From: Burkholderiaceae bacterium
GTDB taxonomy: Bacteria; Pseudomonadota; Gammaproteobacteria; Burkholderiales; Burkholderiaceae_C
Reading direction: 5' to 3'
NCBI GenBank assembly: GCA_019234815.1
Contig: JAFALA010000032.1
Coordinates: 27,597-91,596, forward strand
DNA: 64,000 nucleotides
In this document: positions 1 through 9,404 of the stretch, piece after piece
Layout of the letters: the number at the start of each line of letters is the position of its first letter
Position numbering within the stretch: the first letter of the stretch is position 1
Program-made: the position numbers and the translations under genes
Notes under the pieces: model-generated
Databases searched by the model: none
The model's input: only the letters and a program-made list of their open reading frames with translations
What the model was told of the DNA's origin: nothing

Positions 1-1157
1 AGCACCCCGCCACGCGTGACGACCCGCTCGCCAGGCTTGAGCCCGGAGAGGATGCGAACCATCTCGCCATCCTCGCTGCCCAACTCCACCGTCCGCCGGC
101 TGAACACCCAGGGGGCGGTCTCGACCAGGACCGTCGTGGTGTCGTTGTTCATCAGCAGCGCCGAGGTCGGCACCGTCACGGTATCGGCTTGCTGAACGGC
201 GAAGGCCGCGGTGGCGAACATGTTCGGCTTCAGGCGACCGTCCGCGTTGGCGAATTCGATGCGGACCTTGGTCCTGCGCGTATCGGGTTCCAACAGGGGG
301 CTGACCAGGCTTACGCGACCATGCCAGGTCTGTCCCGGATAGGCTGCCAGCGTGATGTCCACGCCCTGCCCTTTCTTGATGGCGCCGACCTGGTGCTCGG
401 CAAGCTGCGCGGTCACCCAGACACGGTCCAGTTTGGCCAAGGTGAGCAAGGTGGCCGTGGGGTCGTTGACGTAACTGCCGGCCGCGACATTCAGCGCCGT
501 CACGGCGCCCTCGCTCGGGGCACGCACGTCCAGCAAGCGCGACTGCGGGCTCATGCGCCCGTCTCCCAGCAATGTCTTCAACCTGGAACGGGCGCGCACG
601 TCTTCGGCAAGGGCCTGGTTGTAGCTGCTCTGGGCTGCTTCCAGATCCTTCACGGCGTTGGCGCCCGCGTCCATCACGCCGCGCGCACGTTCCAGGGCGC
701 GCTTGGCCAGGTCCAATGCATCGGCGGCTTTCTCGGCGTCGGAACGGGCCTGGTCCAGATCCGGCGAGGCGATTTCAAGCAGCACCTCGCCTTTCTTGAC
801 CTGCGCGCCCAGCCCCACCTTGAGCGCGACCAGGCGGCCTGTGAGCGGCGCCAGCACGTTGACCACCTGCGCAGGATTGGCCTCCACCACCGCAGGCGCG
901 CTCAATGCGTGCGCACTCGCCTTCACACCCACGCTGGCCACGAGCAGGCGCTTGCGCAGCGGCGACTGCTCGGGCACCGTGATTTTTCCGCCCTCATGAA
1001 TCGCCAGAGGCGCCGGTTCAGCCGCCGACGCATCGGCTGCGCCGGCCTGAAACGGGTTCAGCAGCAGGGCCCACAACACAAGCCGGTATCGGGTCGGAAT
1101 TTTCGAAATCCAAGGCCTGAATGTTTGAGAGGTGGCGCTGATTTGCGGCATCTGCAT
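1..1157 (-). CDS. RND efflux periplasmic adaptor (membrane fusion protein, CzcB/CusB-like), C-terminus outside window
   Basis: Reading the minus strand from 1157 gives about 385 uninterrupted codons running off the left edge. The first 40 residues look like a signal peptide (basic stretch, then LVLWALLLNPFQAGA and a likely cleavage before ADAS). Next come a lipoyl/barrel-sandwich half (VVNVLAPLTGRLVALKVGLG), an alpha-helical hairpin rich in Ala, Asp and Arg, the second lipoyl half (RAPSEGAVTALNVAAG), and a beta-barrel and membrane-proximal region ending near LKPGERVVTRGG. This is the order seen in adaptors linking an inner-membrane RND pump to a TolC-like channel, and the divalent-metal branch (CzcB) fits best. 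The partner pump should lie to the left. Start is uncertain: in-frame ATGs at 1193, 1157 and 1151; 1157 has AGGA just upstream. Substrate is inferred only from family resemblance. Confidence 0.85.
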   Translation of the reverse strand, partial: MQMPQISATSQTFRPWISKIPTRYRLVLWALLLNPFQAGAADASAAEPAPLAIHEGGKITVPEQSPLRKRLLVASVGVKASAHALSAPAVVEANPAQVVNVLAPLTGRLVALKVGLGAQVKKGEVLLEIASPDLDQARSDAEKAADALDLAKRALERARGVMDAGANAVKDLEAAQSSYNQALAEDVRARSRLKTLLGDGRMSPQSRLLDVRAPSEGAVTALNVAAGSYVNDPTATLLTLAKLDRVWVTAQLAEHQVGAIKKGQGVDITLAAYPGQTWHGRVSLVSPLLEPDTRRTKVRIEFANADGRLKPNMFATAAFAVQQADTVTVPTSALLMNNDTTTVLVETAPWVFSRRTVELGSEDGEMVRILSGLKPGERVVTRGGV

Positions 1158-1373
1158 GCGTCCTGGTTGCGTTGTCGTCAGGCTCCTCGCCATGACGGGC
1201 AAGAAGACTGGCGATTCTCCCGCACATCCGGACCATCGTTCATGATAGAAATATGACAGGACCCTGCCTTCCCCCGGCCCGCGGACCGGGTCGACAACCC
1301 CAGGCCCATTGATGCCATTGGAAGCCACCGGAAATGTGCTAGAAAATGCCATCCACCCGTTCTGGAGGTTTGC

Positions 1374-1616
1374 ATGAATGCACCACACCATCGGCTCGAG
1401 GACCTGTTTGCCCAACTGGGCCTGGCCTCCAGCACCCAAGGCATCGAGGCCTTTCTGAGCACCCATGCCCCCATTCCCGCCGACGTTCCGCTGGCGGACG
1501 CGCCGTTCTGGACGGAAGCGCAATCCAAGCTGCTGAAGGAAGAAATGCTGGGCGACGCGGATTGGGCCGAGGTGGTCGACCAGCTCAACCTGGCCCTGCA
1601 CCAAACCAACGCTTAG
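1374..1616 (+). CDS. DUF2789 domain protein
   Basis: An 80-residue acidic protein beginning MNAPHHRLEDLFAQLGL. The pattern LFxQLGL near the start, APFW near residue 44 and the DADWAEVVDQL segment near residues 62-72 match the small DUF2789 family of Beta- and Gammaproteobacteria. No function is known to me. There is no signal peptide or membrane segment, so it is probably cytoplasmic. The start is well supported by GGAGG five bases before the ATG. It stands alone: the adaptor gene diverges to the left and ahpF converges from the right. Confidence 0.85.
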   Translation: MNAPHHRLEDLFAQLGLASSTQGIEAFLSTHAPIPADVPLADAPFWTEAQSKLLKEEMLGDADWAEVVDQLNLALHQTNA

Positions 1617-1680
1617 CGTCTCCACATGCAAGATGCCCGCCAAAGCGTTCAGCTGGCGGGCATCCTGGCTTGTAGGGGCA

Positions 1681-3252
1681 TCAGCCCCTCACCGGCGCCG
1701 GCGTTCGGATCAGGTGGTCGAATGCGCTCAGGCCGGCCTTCGCGCCGTCGCCGGCAGCAATGACGATCTGCTTGAACGGCACCGTGGTGACGTCTCCCGC
1801 GCCGAACACCCCTGGCACCGAGGTCTGCCCCTTGGCGTCGACGATGATCTCGCCATGCTTGCTCAGCTCGACCACGCCCTTGAGCCATTCGGTGTTGGGC
1901 ACCAGGCCGATCTGCACGAACACGCCTTCGAGCTCGACGTGATGCGCTTCTTGCGTGGCGCGGTCCACGTAGCGCAGGCCGTTGACCTTGCTGCCGTCGC
2001 CGGTGATTTCGCTGGTCTGCGCCCGGGTGTGGATCTCCACGTTGGGCAGGCTCTTGAGCTTGTCCACCAGCACGGCGTCGGCGCGCAGCGCGTCGGCGAA
2101 TTCGAGCAAGGTGACGTGAGAGACGATGCCTGCCAGGTCGATGGCGGCCTCCACGCCGGAGTTGCCGCCGCCGATCACGGCCACGCGCTTGCCCTTGAAC
2201 AAGGGCCCGTCGCAATGCGGGCAATAGGCCACGCCACGGTTGCGGTATTCCTTTTCGCCCGGCACGTTGACCTCGCGCCAGCGCGCCCCGGTGGCCAGGA
2301 TGACGCTGCGGCTCCTCAAGGTGGCGCCATTGGCCAGGCCTACGGAGATCAGTCCACCGGCCGCTTCAGCCGGCAACAGGCTGACGGCGCGCTGCGCCGT
2401 CATGACGTCGACCTCGTAGTCGCGCACGTGCTGCTCCAGCGCGGCGGCAAACTGCGGGCCTTCGGTGTGGCGCACCGAGATGAAGTTCTCGATGCCCAGG
2501 GTGTCCAGGGTCTGCCCGCCAAAGCGTTCGGCCAGCACGCCGGTGCGTATACCCTTGCGCGCGGTGTAGACGGCCGCCGCGGCGCCTGCAGGCCCGCCGC
2601 CGACGATCAGCACCTCGTAAGGCGCCTTCTGCGCCAGCTTGGCCGCATCGCGCTGCGCAGCGCCGGTGTCGATCTTGGCCAGGATCTGCTCGACACCCAT
2701 GCGCCCTTGGCCGAAAGGTTCGCCGTTCAGGAAGATGCTGGGCACGGCCATGATCTGGCGCTGCTCGACTTCGGCCTGGAACAGCGCGCCGTCTACCGTC
2801 TCCACGCGGATGGCCGGATTCAGCACCGCCATCAGGTTCAGCGACTGGACGACTTCGGGGCAGTTCTGGCACGACAGCGACATGAATACTTCGAAGCGGA
2901 ACTCGCCCTGCAGAGACTGGATCTGCTCGATCACATCGGCTTCCAGCTTGGGCGGATGGCCGCCGACCTGCAGCAGCGCGAGCACCAGGGAGCTGAATTC
3001 GTGGCCCATGGGGATCGCGGCAAATCGGATGCCCATATCGGCACCGGCACGGTTCAAGGTGAACGAGGGTCTGCGGACCTTGTCGTCAGCTTCGCCGTAG
3101 CTGATCAGCGGCGACAAGGCCGAGACTTCCTGCAGCAGCTCGCGCATTTCACGCGCGCTGTCGCTGGCGTCCAGCGAGGCCCGGATCTCGATCGGAAGGG
3201 TGACACGCTCAAGGTAGGCCTTGAGCTGTTCTTTGAGGCTGGCATCCAACAT
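1681..3252 (-). CDS. ahpF: Alkyl hydroperoxide reductase subunit F (NADH:peroxiredoxin reductase)
   Basis: 523 residues, the usual length. It moves electrons from NADH through FAD and two disulfides to AhpC. The N-terminal tandem thioredoxin fold holds the CQNC disulfide (Cys128/Cys131). The FAD site GGGPAG is at about 218, the reductase disulfide CPHC at 344-347, the NAD site GGGNSG just after, and the C-terminal FAD motif [12 protein letters not shown] is present. It lies 199 bases downstream of ahpC on the same strand, giving the classic ahpC-ahpF order. That gap contains short inverted repeats (CATCCAG with CTGGATG near 3305-3340) that could be a processing or partial termination site letting ahpC be made in excess; that role is inference. 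Confidence 0.97.
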   Translation of the reverse strand: MLDASLKEQLKAYLERVTLPIEIRASLDASDSAREMRELLQEVSALSPLISYGEADDKVRRPSFTLNRAGADMGIRFAAIPMGHEFSSLVLALLQVGGHPPKLEADVIEQIQSLQGEFRFEVFMSLSCQNCPEVVQSLNLMAVLNPAIRVETVDGALFQAEVEQRQIMAVPSIFLNGEPFGQGRMGVEQILAKIDTGAAQRDAAKLAQKAPYEVLIVGGGPAGAAAAVYTARKGIRTGVLAERFGGQTLDTLGIENFISVRHTEGPQFAAALEQHVRDYEVDVMTAQRAVSLLPAEAAGGLISVGLANGATLRSRSVILATGARWREVNVPGEKEYRNRGVAYCPHCDGPLFKGKRVAVIGGGNSGVEAAIDLAGIVSHVTLLEFADALRADAVLVDKLKSLPNVEIHTRAQTSEITGDGSKVNGLRYVDRATQEAHHVELEGVFVQIGLVPNTEWLKGVVELSKHGEIIVDAKGQTSVPGVFGAGDVTTVPFKQIVIAAGDGAKAGLSAFDHLIRTPAPVRG

Positions 3253-3451
3253 GGCGGCTCCTGGTGCGGTGTTTCGGGCGTGGCTCGGCGAGCCACATTG
3301 AAAACATCCAGCTGGAGCTGCTAAGGATGCAGCACCTGGATGCTTTCAGCGTCGCTCAGGAAGCTGTGGAGGGAGGCCGCCCGCCCCGTCAGGACAGGCA
3401 GCCTTGCTTGTTTCAAGACAAGCTGAAGGTCAGCGGATCAGGACGGCAGAC

Positions 3452-4015
3452 TCAGATCTTGCCGACCAGGTCCAGCGAAGGCTTCAGCGTGCTGGCGCCC
3501 GGGGTCCACTTGGCGGGGCAGACTTCACCCGGATGCGAGGCCACGTACTGGGCCGCTTGCACCTTGCGCAGCAGTTCCTTGGCATCGCGGCCGATGCCGT
3601 TGTCATGGATCTCAGCGATCTTGATTTCGCCTTGGGGGTTCACCACGAAGGTGCCGCGCAGCGCCAGGCCTTCTTCTTCGATCATCACGTCGAAGTTGCG
3701 GGTCAGCGTGCCGGTCGGGTCACCGACCAGCGGGTACTTGATCTTGGCGATGGTGTCGGACGTGTCGTGCCAGGCCTTGTGGGCAAAGTGCGTGTCGGTC
3801 GACACGCCGTAGATTTCAACGCCCAGCTTCTGGAATTCGGGGTACACATCGGCCAGGTCGCCCAGCTCGGTCGGGCAGACAAAGGTGAAGTCGGCCGGAT
3901 AGAACACGAACACGCTCCACTTGCCTGCCACGGTGGCATCGCTGACGTCGACGAACTTGCCGTTCTGGAACGCCGTGGCCTTGAAGGGCTTGATCTTGCT
4001 GTTGATGATGGACAT
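3452..4015 (-). CDS. ahpC: Alkyl hydroperoxide reductase subunit C (2-Cys peroxiredoxin)
   Basis: 187 residues, exactly the length of enterobacterial AhpC. It reduces H2O2, organic peroxides and peroxynitrite in the cytoplasm and is recycled by AhpF. The peroxidatic Cys47 lies in FTFVCPTEL and the resolving Cys166 in [11 protein letters not shown]; the GGLG-like and YF motifs of robust 2-Cys peroxiredoxins are partly altered. I take the ATG at 4015 because AGGAG lies eight bases upstream; a GTG three codons earlier overlaps that ribosome site and is unlikely. Transcribed ahead of ahpF. Confidence 0.97.
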   Translation of the reverse strand: MSIINSKIKPFKATAFQNGKFVDVSDATVAGKWSVFVFYPADFTFVCPTELGDLADVYPEFQKLGVEIYGVSTDTHFAHKAWHDTSDTIAKIKYPLVGDPTGTLTRNFDVMIEEEGLALRGTFVVNPQGEIKIAEIHDNGIGRDAKELLRKVQAAQYVASHPGEVCPAKWTPGASTLKPSLDLVGKI

Positions 4016-4121
4016 GGGTGTCACTCCTGTTGGGTGGGAAAAAACTTCAGAACGGAACGAATCATATCGAGTCGTTCAGCGGTGCAGGTTTGATAAAACA
4101 AATCGCGCTGATTGGCACAAC

Positions 4122-4140
4122 CTATTGATATCAACTATTG
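4122..4140 (-). promoter_or_regulatory. Possible peroxide-regulator site upstream of ahpC
   Basis: In the 150 bases between lysA and ahpC lies the palindrome TTGATATCAA (4125-4134), flanked by CTAT boxes at 4122-4125 and 4135-4138, so on the ahpC strand it reads ATAG, nine bases, ATAG. OxyR sites are built from ATAG/CTAT quarter sites, but the 11-base spacing expected for OxyR is only partly met. It is about 110 bases from the ahpC start. Tentative. Confidence 0.3.
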
Positions 4141-4165
4141 AAATTTTCCCCCGATAGCCAACCCG

Positions 4166-5416
4166 TCACAGCTCCAAAGCCAGCAATTCCTCCACCGTCT
4201 GGCGCCGACGGATCAGGCGGCTGCCGCTGCCATCCACCAGCACCTCGGCGATCAAGGGCCGCGAGTTGTAGTTGCTCGACATCGAGGCACCGTAAGCCCC
4301 CGTGTGATGGATCACCAGCAGATCACCGACCCGCGCGCCGGGCAGGTCTCGCGGCAGGACCGTACCGCCCTCGCCCTGCGTGAACACGTCGCCCGATTCG
4401 CACAGCGGCCCGGCCACCACCGTGGGGCGGGCTGCCGGCAACACACCGTCCTTGGGCAGCAGCGTCATGGCATGAAAGCTGCCGTACATGGCCGGACGCA
4501 TCAGCTCGTTGAAGCCGGCATCGACCAGCACGAAATGATTGGAACCCACGTTCTTGGTGGCCCGCACCTCGGCCAGCAGGCAGCCCGACTCGGCGACCAG
4601 GTAGCGGCCCGGCTCGATTTCCAGGCCCAGCGCATGGCCCATCAAGACCTCGGCTTGCTTGCGTGCGGCATCCCAAAGCCCGTGGTAATGCGCCACGTCG
4701 ACCACCGGATCGTCCTCCCGATAGGGGATGGACAGGCCGCCGCCCGCCGAGATGGCCCGCAGATCGTGTCCTGCCGCCTTCACCTGCCCCACCAGATCCA
4801 GCATGGCACCGCAGACCTGGGACAGGTGCTCGTAGTCGACGCCCGAGCCGATGTGCATGTGCAGGCCCTCGAGCTTCAAGCCATGCTGGCGAATGGCCGT
4901 CAGCGCGATGTGCAGATCGGCGTGCCAGATGCCGTGCTTGCTGTGCTCGCCGCCCGTGTTGGTCTTGTTGCTGTGGCCGTGTCCGAAGCCCGGGTTGATG
5001 CGCAGCCAGACCGGATGGCTTGGCGACGCCTCGCCCAGTTGATGCAGCATGTCGATGGAGCCGGCATTGACCGGGATTCGATGCTCGATCACGGTCTGCA
5101 AGGTCTCGCGGTCCAGCAAATCGGCGGTGAAGACGATCTCGGACGCCGCCGTGCCGGCCCGATAGCCCGCCGCCAGTGCGCGAAGAATCTCGCCGCGCGA
5201 GACCGCGTCGACCTTCACGCCCTGCTCGCGCATCAAGCGCAGGATGTGCGTGTTGGAGCAGGCCTTCTGGGCAAAACGGACCGCATCAAACGCCTTCAGC
5301 GCCTGGATGCGCGCGCGAATCACCGCCGCGTCGTAGACCCACAGCGGACTGCCGTAGGTCTGGGCCAGGCTCCACAGTTGTGATGCGGCAAAGGTCTGGA
5401 TCTTGAGTTCGGGCAT
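4166..5416 (-). CDS. lysA: Diaminopimelate decarboxylase
   Basis: 416 residues. It is a PLP enzyme converting meso-diaminopimelate to L-lysine, the last step of lysine synthesis. The N-terminal alanine-racemase-like barrel carries the PLP lysine in RFAQKACSN (Lys51). Further landmarks are HMHIGSG, the glycine-rich SAGGGLS phosphate site, EPGRYLVAESG, and GPLCESGDVF whose Cys and Glu complete the active site across the dimer. It is transcribed divergently from lysR, whose product presumably controls it. The shared 110-base intergenic region contains the palindrome at 5501-5525. A weak GAAAG lies before the chosen ATG. Confidence 0.96.
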   Translation of the reverse strand: MPELKIQTFAASQLWSLAQTYGSPLWVYDAAVIRARIQALKAFDAVRFAQKACSNTHILRLMREQGVKVDAVSRGEILRALAAGYRAGTAASEIVFTADLLDRETLQTVIEHRIPVNAGSIDMLHQLGEASPSHPVWLRINPGFGHGHSNKTNTGGEHSKHGIWHADLHIALTAIRQHGLKLEGLHMHIGSGVDYEHLSQVCGAMLDLVGQVKAAGHDLRAISAGGGLSIPYREDDPVVDVAHYHGLWDAARKQAEVLMGHALGLEIEPGRYLVAESGCLLAEVRATKNVGSNHFVLVDAGFNELMRPAMYGSFHAMTLLPKDGVLPAARPTVVAGPLCESGDVFTQGEGGTVLPRDLPGARVGDLLVIHHTGAYGASMSSNYNSRPLIAEVLVDGSGSRLIRRRQTVEELLALEL

Positions 5417-5500
5417 GGCGGACTTTCGAAAGAGGGCAAATCACACCCTGCGCAGCATGCCTGCGCTAATCCATTCATACAAATGCTTTTGAGTCGATAA

Positions 5501-5525
5501 TCAATTCATATTTGATATGAATTGA
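5501..5525. promoter_or_regulatory. 25-base perfect palindrome, candidate LysR operator
   Basis: Arms TCAATTCATAT (5501-5511) and ATATGAATTGA (5515-5525) are perfect reverse complements around the spacer TTG. It ends one base before the lysR ATG at 5527, so a bound dimer would block lysR start as well as touch the lysA promoter region. LysR-type regulators commonly bind T-N11-A dyads and autoregulate. A second, imperfect dyad (GCGCAG near 5451 with CTGCGC near 5461) lies closer to lysA. Confidence 0.6.
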
Positions 5526-5526
5526 C

Positions 5527-6465
5527 ATGGGCAAGATCCAGCACCGCCACATCGAGGTCTTTCGCGCGGTCATGACGGCCGGCAGCGTCACGGGCGCCGC
5601 TGCCCTCCTGCACACCTCGCAACCCACCGTCAGCCGGGAGCTGGCTCGCTTCGAATACCTGCTCGGCTACGCACTGTTCGAGCGCAGCCAGGGCCGGCTC
5701 AAACCGACGGCACGTGCGCTGGCCCTGTTCGACGAGGTGCAGCGTTCCTATCAAGGCCTGACCCAGGTGCTGGCGCGTGCCGAGGAACTCGGCCGCGCAC
5801 AGCACGAAACCTTGAACGTGCTGTGCCTGCCGGCCCTGAGCCATGCCCTGCTGCCGGGCGCCTGCGCCCGCTTTCTGCGGCAGCACGAGGCTGCCCGAAT
5901 CAGCATCACCCCGCAGGAATCGCCGCTGCTGGAAGAGTGGATGAGTGCACAGCGCTTCGACCTCGGCCTCAGCGAGCAGCACCAGGCGCCGGCCGGTGCG
6001 ACACACCAGTTGCTGCTGAGCCTGGACGAGGTCTGCGTGCTACCCGCAGGGCACAAGCTGCTGGCCAAGCCGATCCTGCAGCTGCAGGACTTCGAGGCGC
6101 AGGATTTCGTCAGCCTGGCGGCGGACGACAGCTACCGGCTGCAGTTTGATGCGCTGTTCAGCCAGGCCGGCGTCCAGCGCCGGCTGCGCGTGGAAACGCA
6201 CAGCGCCGTGGCCGTCTGCGCCCTGGTGGCGCAAGGGCTGGGGCTGGCCATCGTCAACCCGCTCACGGCCCTGGCCTGCGCCAGCGACGCGCTGCATCTG
6301 CGCCGCCTGGCCGTCTCGGTGCCGTTTCAGGTGGGTGTGCTGCTGCCGCAATACCGCCCCATGCCCGGGCTGGTGCAGGACTTCGTGTCAGCCTTGTGCG
6401 CCGAAGCCCAGGAACTCAGTCTGGCCTTGCTGGCGAACCTTCAGGCCCGCTCGATGCGGGCATAG
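5527..6465 (+). CDS. lysR: LysR transcriptional activator of lysA
   Basis: 312 residues. Residues 1-65 form the winged helix-turn-helix and closely match LysR itself: RHIEVFRAVMTAGSVTGAA followed by TSQPTVSRELARFE and LFERSQGRLKPT. The remaining 230 residues form the periplasmic-binding-protein-like effector domain, expected to sense diaminopimelate or lysine. It is divergent from lysA, the arrangement of the textbook activator/target pair. Its last eight codons (QARSMRA and stop) lie on DNA that reads on the other strand as a copy of the end of folE2 (6441-6479), so the C-terminus may have been reshaped by that event. Confidence 0.93.
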   Translation: MGKIQHRHIEVFRAVMTAGSVTGAAALLHTSQPTVSRELARFEYLLGYALFERSQGRLKPTARALALFDEVQRSYQGLTQVLARAEELGRAQHETLNVLCLPALSHALLPGACARFLRQHEAARISITPQESPLLEEWMSAQRFDLGLSEQHQAPAGATHQLLLSLDEVCVLPAGHKLLAKPILQLQDFEAQDFVSLAADDSYRLQFDALFSQAGVQRRLRVETHSAVAVCALVAQGLGLAIVNPLTALACASDALHLRRLAVSVPFQVGVLLPQYRPMPGLVQDFVSALCAEAQELSLALLANLQARSMRA

Positions 6466-6479
6466 GCCGAATGGTTGTG
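6441..6479 (-). pseudogene. Relic 3' end of a second folE2
   Basis: On the minus strand these 39 bases read [12 protein letters not shown] then TGA, identical in protein to the last 12 residues of the intact folE2 that ends at 6559. Six of the 12 codons differ between the copies and every difference is synonymous (for example Ser AGC against TCG), plus TAA against TGA. Homology stops abruptly on both sides. It overlaps the last 25 bases of lysR antisense. Read as the tail of a former or replaced folE2. Confidence 0.6.
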
Positions 6480-6523
6480 ACAAGCCACAAAGATACTCGT
6501 AGTCAGGCTTGCGCAATCGCAGC

Positions 6524-6556
6524 CCCGGCGCTCGCGCCGGGCCAAGCGTAGCTTGG
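6524..6556. terminator. Twin hairpins between lysR and folE2
   Basis: Two adjacent perfect stems: CCCGGCGC/GCGCCGGG with a two-base loop (6524-6541) and CCAAGC/GCTTGG with loop GTA (6542-6556). They lie between the convergent genes lysR and folE2 and could stop transcription from either side. There is no T run, so intrinsic termination is only a guess. Confidence 0.45.
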
Positions 6557-6558
6557 GC

Positions 6559-7353
6559 TTATGCCCGCTCTATGCGGGCATAAGCGCTGTGATTGTGAAT
6601 TGATTCGAAGTTCTCGACGTCCGCCGTATAGCGGCCAATACGGGGCTCGGCATTCAGGCGCAAGGCCACGTCGCGCACCAGGTCCTCGACGAACTTGGGG
6701 TTTTCGTAGGCCCGCTCGGTGATCCACTTTTCGTCGCTGCGCTTGAGCAAGGGCCAGATTTCACTGGAGGCGCTCTCCTCGGCGAAGCGGACCAGTTCGG
6801 GCAGGCTCAGGCTGTCGTCCTTGAGTTCCACGCGCAGCGTGACCAGCGAGCGCTGGTTGTGTGCGCCGTAGTCGGAAATTTCCTTGGAGCAGGGGCACAG
6901 ACTTTTGACCGGCACCGCCACCTCCAGCCACACCGAAGTCTGGCCGGCACGGGTTTCAGACAGCAGCATCCCTTGGTAGTCCAGCATGCTCTCGATGCCC
7001 GACACGGGCGCGCGCTTGCGGATGAAGAACGAAAAGCGGACCTCGATGCGACCTTCCACGGCCTCCAGCTTGGACAGCATCTGCGCATGCAGGCTGCGCA
7101 GGCCGGCGGCGTCCAGCGGCTCGTGCAGGGCGTCCAGCCAGGCCACGAAGCGCGACATGTGGGTGCCCTTCTTCTCGGCCGGCAGGCTGACGTCCAGCGT
7201 CCATTGCCCCACGGTCGGCTGCGCCTTGCCGCCGATGCGCAGGCTCAAGGGGTAGCGCACGTCCTTGACGCCGACGCGCTGGATCACCAGATGGCGCTCG
7301 TCGCGTTCGCTTTGGGTATCCGGAATGTGAAGTGCGCTGGTGACTTGGTTCAT
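6559..7353 (-). CDS. folE2: GTP cyclohydrolase I, type IB (FolE2)
   Basis: 264 residues. It converts GTP to 7,8-dihydroneopterin triphosphate, the first step of tetrahydrofolate synthesis. It belongs to the metal-promiscuous family that replaces zinc-dependent FolE; no folE is seen here. Landmarks are the N-terminal DVRYPLSL stretch, the conserved cysteine region [20 protein letters not shown] (about residues 145-165) containing the catalytic Cys, and the C-terminal [14 protein letters not shown]. It is 131 bases downstream of dxs on the same strand and may be the last gene of the xseB-ispA-dxs unit. No Zur-like box is evident. The final codons form an 11-base hairpin (CTTATGCCCGC with GCGGGCATAAG), which may double as part of the terminator. 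Confidence 0.95.
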   Translation of the reverse strand: MNQVTSALHIPDTQSERDERHLVIQRVGVKDVRYPLSLRIGGKAQPTVGQWTLDVSLPAEKKGTHMSRFVAWLDALHEPLDAAGLRSLHAQMLSKLEAVEGRIEVRFSFFIRKRAPVSGIESMLDYQGMLLSETRAGQTSVWLEVAVPVKSLCPCSKEISDYGAHNQRSLVTLRVELKDDSLSLPELVRFAEESASSEIWPLLKRSDEKWITERAYENPKFVEDLVRDVALRLNAEPRIGRYTADVENFESIHNHSAYARIERA

Positions 7354-7484
7354 ACTGAAAAATCGGGGAGACCGGAATCCATTTCCGGTCGTGTGATGCG
7401 AAGCATGGCATCAAAGCGGCAACCTTGCCACGACAAGGACTTTGCCTAAGCGCTCTGCAAGCGCCGATCAGCAAAGTGTAGGGG

Positions 7485-9404
7485 TCATTGATTGACCACC
7501 GAACGCAAGGCATGCGCGCCCATGGCGAAATGCTTGCGGACGGACTGCTCGATGCCATGGGCGTCGAGGCCGCACAGGCTCATCAGCTTGACGGGATCGC
7601 CGTGCTCGATGAACTCGTCGGGCAGGCCCAGCTGCAACACCGGCACCGACAGGCCCGCAGCTTGCAGCGATTCCATCACAGCGCTGCCGGCACCGCCCAT
7701 CACGCAGCCGTCTTCCAAAGTGACCAGGGCGTCGTGGCTGCGGGCCAGACGCGCCACCAGCTCGTGATCCAGCGGCTTGACGAAGCGCATGTTGACAACC
7801 GTTGCGTCCAGGGCCTCGCCCGCCTCCAGGGCCGCCGTCAGCAACGTGCCAAACGCCAGGATGGCGACGCGCGTGGCGCCGCCCTGCCCCTTGGTCAAGC
7901 TCGATTCACGGCGGATCTCACCTTTGCCCCATGTCCAGGCCGTCATGGCCGCATTGATCTCGACACCGGTGCCAGCGCCGCGTGGATAGCGCACGGTCAC
8001 GGGGCCATCGTGCAGGAAACCGGTGTAGAGCGCCTGGCGGCATTCGTTCTCATCGGCCGGCGTCAGCACGCTCATGTTGGGAATGCAGCGCGTGAAGGCA
8101 ATGTCGTAATTGCCGGCATGGGTGGCGCCATCGGCGCCAACCAGTCCTGCGCGATCGAGCGCGAACAGCACCGGCAGGTTCTGGATCGCGACGTCATGGA
8201 TCAGTTGATCGTAGGCGCGCTGCAGGAAGGTGGAATAGATCGCCACCACGGGCTTGAGCCCTTCGCAAGCCAGGCCCGCGGCAAAGGTCACGGCATGCTG
8301 CTCGGCAATGCCGACGTCGTGATACCGGGTCGGGAAACGCTTGTGGAATTCGACCATGCCCGAGCCCTCGCGCATGGCCGGCGTGATGCCCACCAGGCGC
8401 GAATCAGCCTCCGCCATGTCGCACAGCCAGGATCCGAACACCTGCGTGAAGGTGGTCTTTGCTGGCTTGCTGGACGGCTGGACGCCGACGCTGGGGTTGA
8501 ACGGCGAGGGCCCGTGGTATTTGACGGGATCGGCCTCGGCGAGCTTGTAGCCCTGCCCTTTCTTGGTGACCACATGGAGGAATTGCGGACCGCCACGGTC
8601 GCGCAGGTTCTCCAGCGTGGGAATCAAGGCGTCGAGATCGTGGCCGTCGATCGGGCCCACGTAGTTGAAGCCGAATTCCTCGAAGATGGTGCCGGGCACG
8701 ACCATACCCTTGGTGTGCTCTTCGAAACGCCGAGCGAACTCGTAAAGCGGCGTGTTCTTGAGCACGCTCTTGGCACCTTCGCGGGCAGCAGCATAGAACT
8801 TGCCGCTCATCAGCCGCGCCAGGTACTTGTTCAAGGCGCCAACTGGCGGGCTGATCGACATATCGTTGTCGTTCAGGATCACCAGCACGTCGCCGAGCAG
8901 GCCGCCATGCGCCACGCCCGCGTTGTTGAGCGCCTCGAAGGCCATGCCGGCCGTCATCGCGCCGTCGCCGATGATAGCCACCGCCTTGCGCTCCTCGCCT
9001 TTGAGCTTGGCCGCCATGGCCATGCCGTGCGCGGCGGAAATGGAGGTGCTGGAATGCGCGGTGCCGAAGGTGTCGTACTCGCTTTCGTCGCGGCGCGGGA
9101 AGCCGCTGATGCCGCCGAGCTGGCGCAGCGAGTCCATGCGCTCGCGCCGTCCGGTCAGGATCTTGTGCGGATAGGTCTGGTGCCCCACGTCCCAGACCAG
9201 CCGGTCACGCGGCGTGTTGAAGACATAGTGCAAGGCCACGGTCAGCTCCACCGTGCCCAGGTTCGACGACAGATGGCCGCCCGTCTTGGCCACGCTCTCG
9301 AGCAGATAGGCTCGCAGTTCGTCGGCCAGCTTGTGCAGGTCGGCGCGCGGCATGCGGCGCAGATCGGCCGGGCTGTTGATCGTCTTCAGCAATGAATAGT
9401 TCAT
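7485..9404 (-). CDS. dxs: 1-deoxy-D-xylulose-5-phosphate synthase
   Basis: 639 residues. It condenses pyruvate and glyceraldehyde 3-phosphate with thiamine diphosphate in the entry step of the MEP isoprenoid pathway. The N-terminus aligns well from NSPADLRRM. Key parts: [37 protein letters not shown], the ThDP motif [18 protein letters not shown] (about 145-162), NDNDMSIS, and the transketolase C-terminal domain with YPRGAGTG. It follows ispA by 78 bases. There is no Shine-Dalgarno before the ATG; the ten bases directly upstream read CCACCTCCTG, which is complementary to a Shine-Dalgarno. Confidence 0.97.
   Translation of the reverse strand: MNYSLLKTINSPADLRRMPRADLHKLADELRAYLLESVAKTGGHLSSNLGTVELTVALHYVFNTPRDRLVWDVGHQTYPHKILTGRRERMDSLRQLGGISGFPRRDESEYDTFGTAHSSTSISAAHGMAMAAKLKGEERKAVAIIGDGAMTAGMAFEALNNAGVAHGGLLGDVLVILNDNDMSISPPVGALNKYLARLMSGKFYAAAREGAKSVLKNTPLYEFARRFEEHTKGMVVPGTIFEEFGFNYVGPIDGHDLDALIPTLENLRDRGGPQFLHVVTKKGQGYKLAEADPVKYHGPSPFNPSVGVQPSSKPAKTTFTQVFGSWLCDMAEADSRLVGITPAMREGSGMVEFHKRFPTRYHDVGIAEQHAVTFAAGLACEGLKPVVAIYSTFLQRAYDQLIHDVAIQNLPVLFALDRAGLVGADGATHAGNYDIAFTRCIPNMSVLTPADENECRQALYTGFLHDGPVTVRYPRGAGTGVEINAAMTAWTWGKGEIRRESSLTKGQGGATRVAILAFGTLLTAALEAGEALDATVVNMRFVKPLDHELVARLARSHDALVTLEDGCVMGGAGSAVMESLQAAGLSVPVLQLGLPDEFIEHGDPVKLMSLCGLDAHGIEQSVRKHFAMGAHALRSVVNQ

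Noticed and set aside
189..1256. 355-codon plus-strand frame at the left edge
   Set aside because: The minus strand here encodes a complete-looking efflux adaptor with signal peptide; the plus frame is its shadow.
1633..3324. 563-codon open frame opposite ahpF
   Set aside because: Antisense shadow of ahpF.
7488..9395. 635-codon open frame opposite dxs
   Set aside because: Shadow of dxs: high-GC codon bias keeps the opposite strand open; composition rich in His, Arg, Gln, Gly, no recognisable domain.
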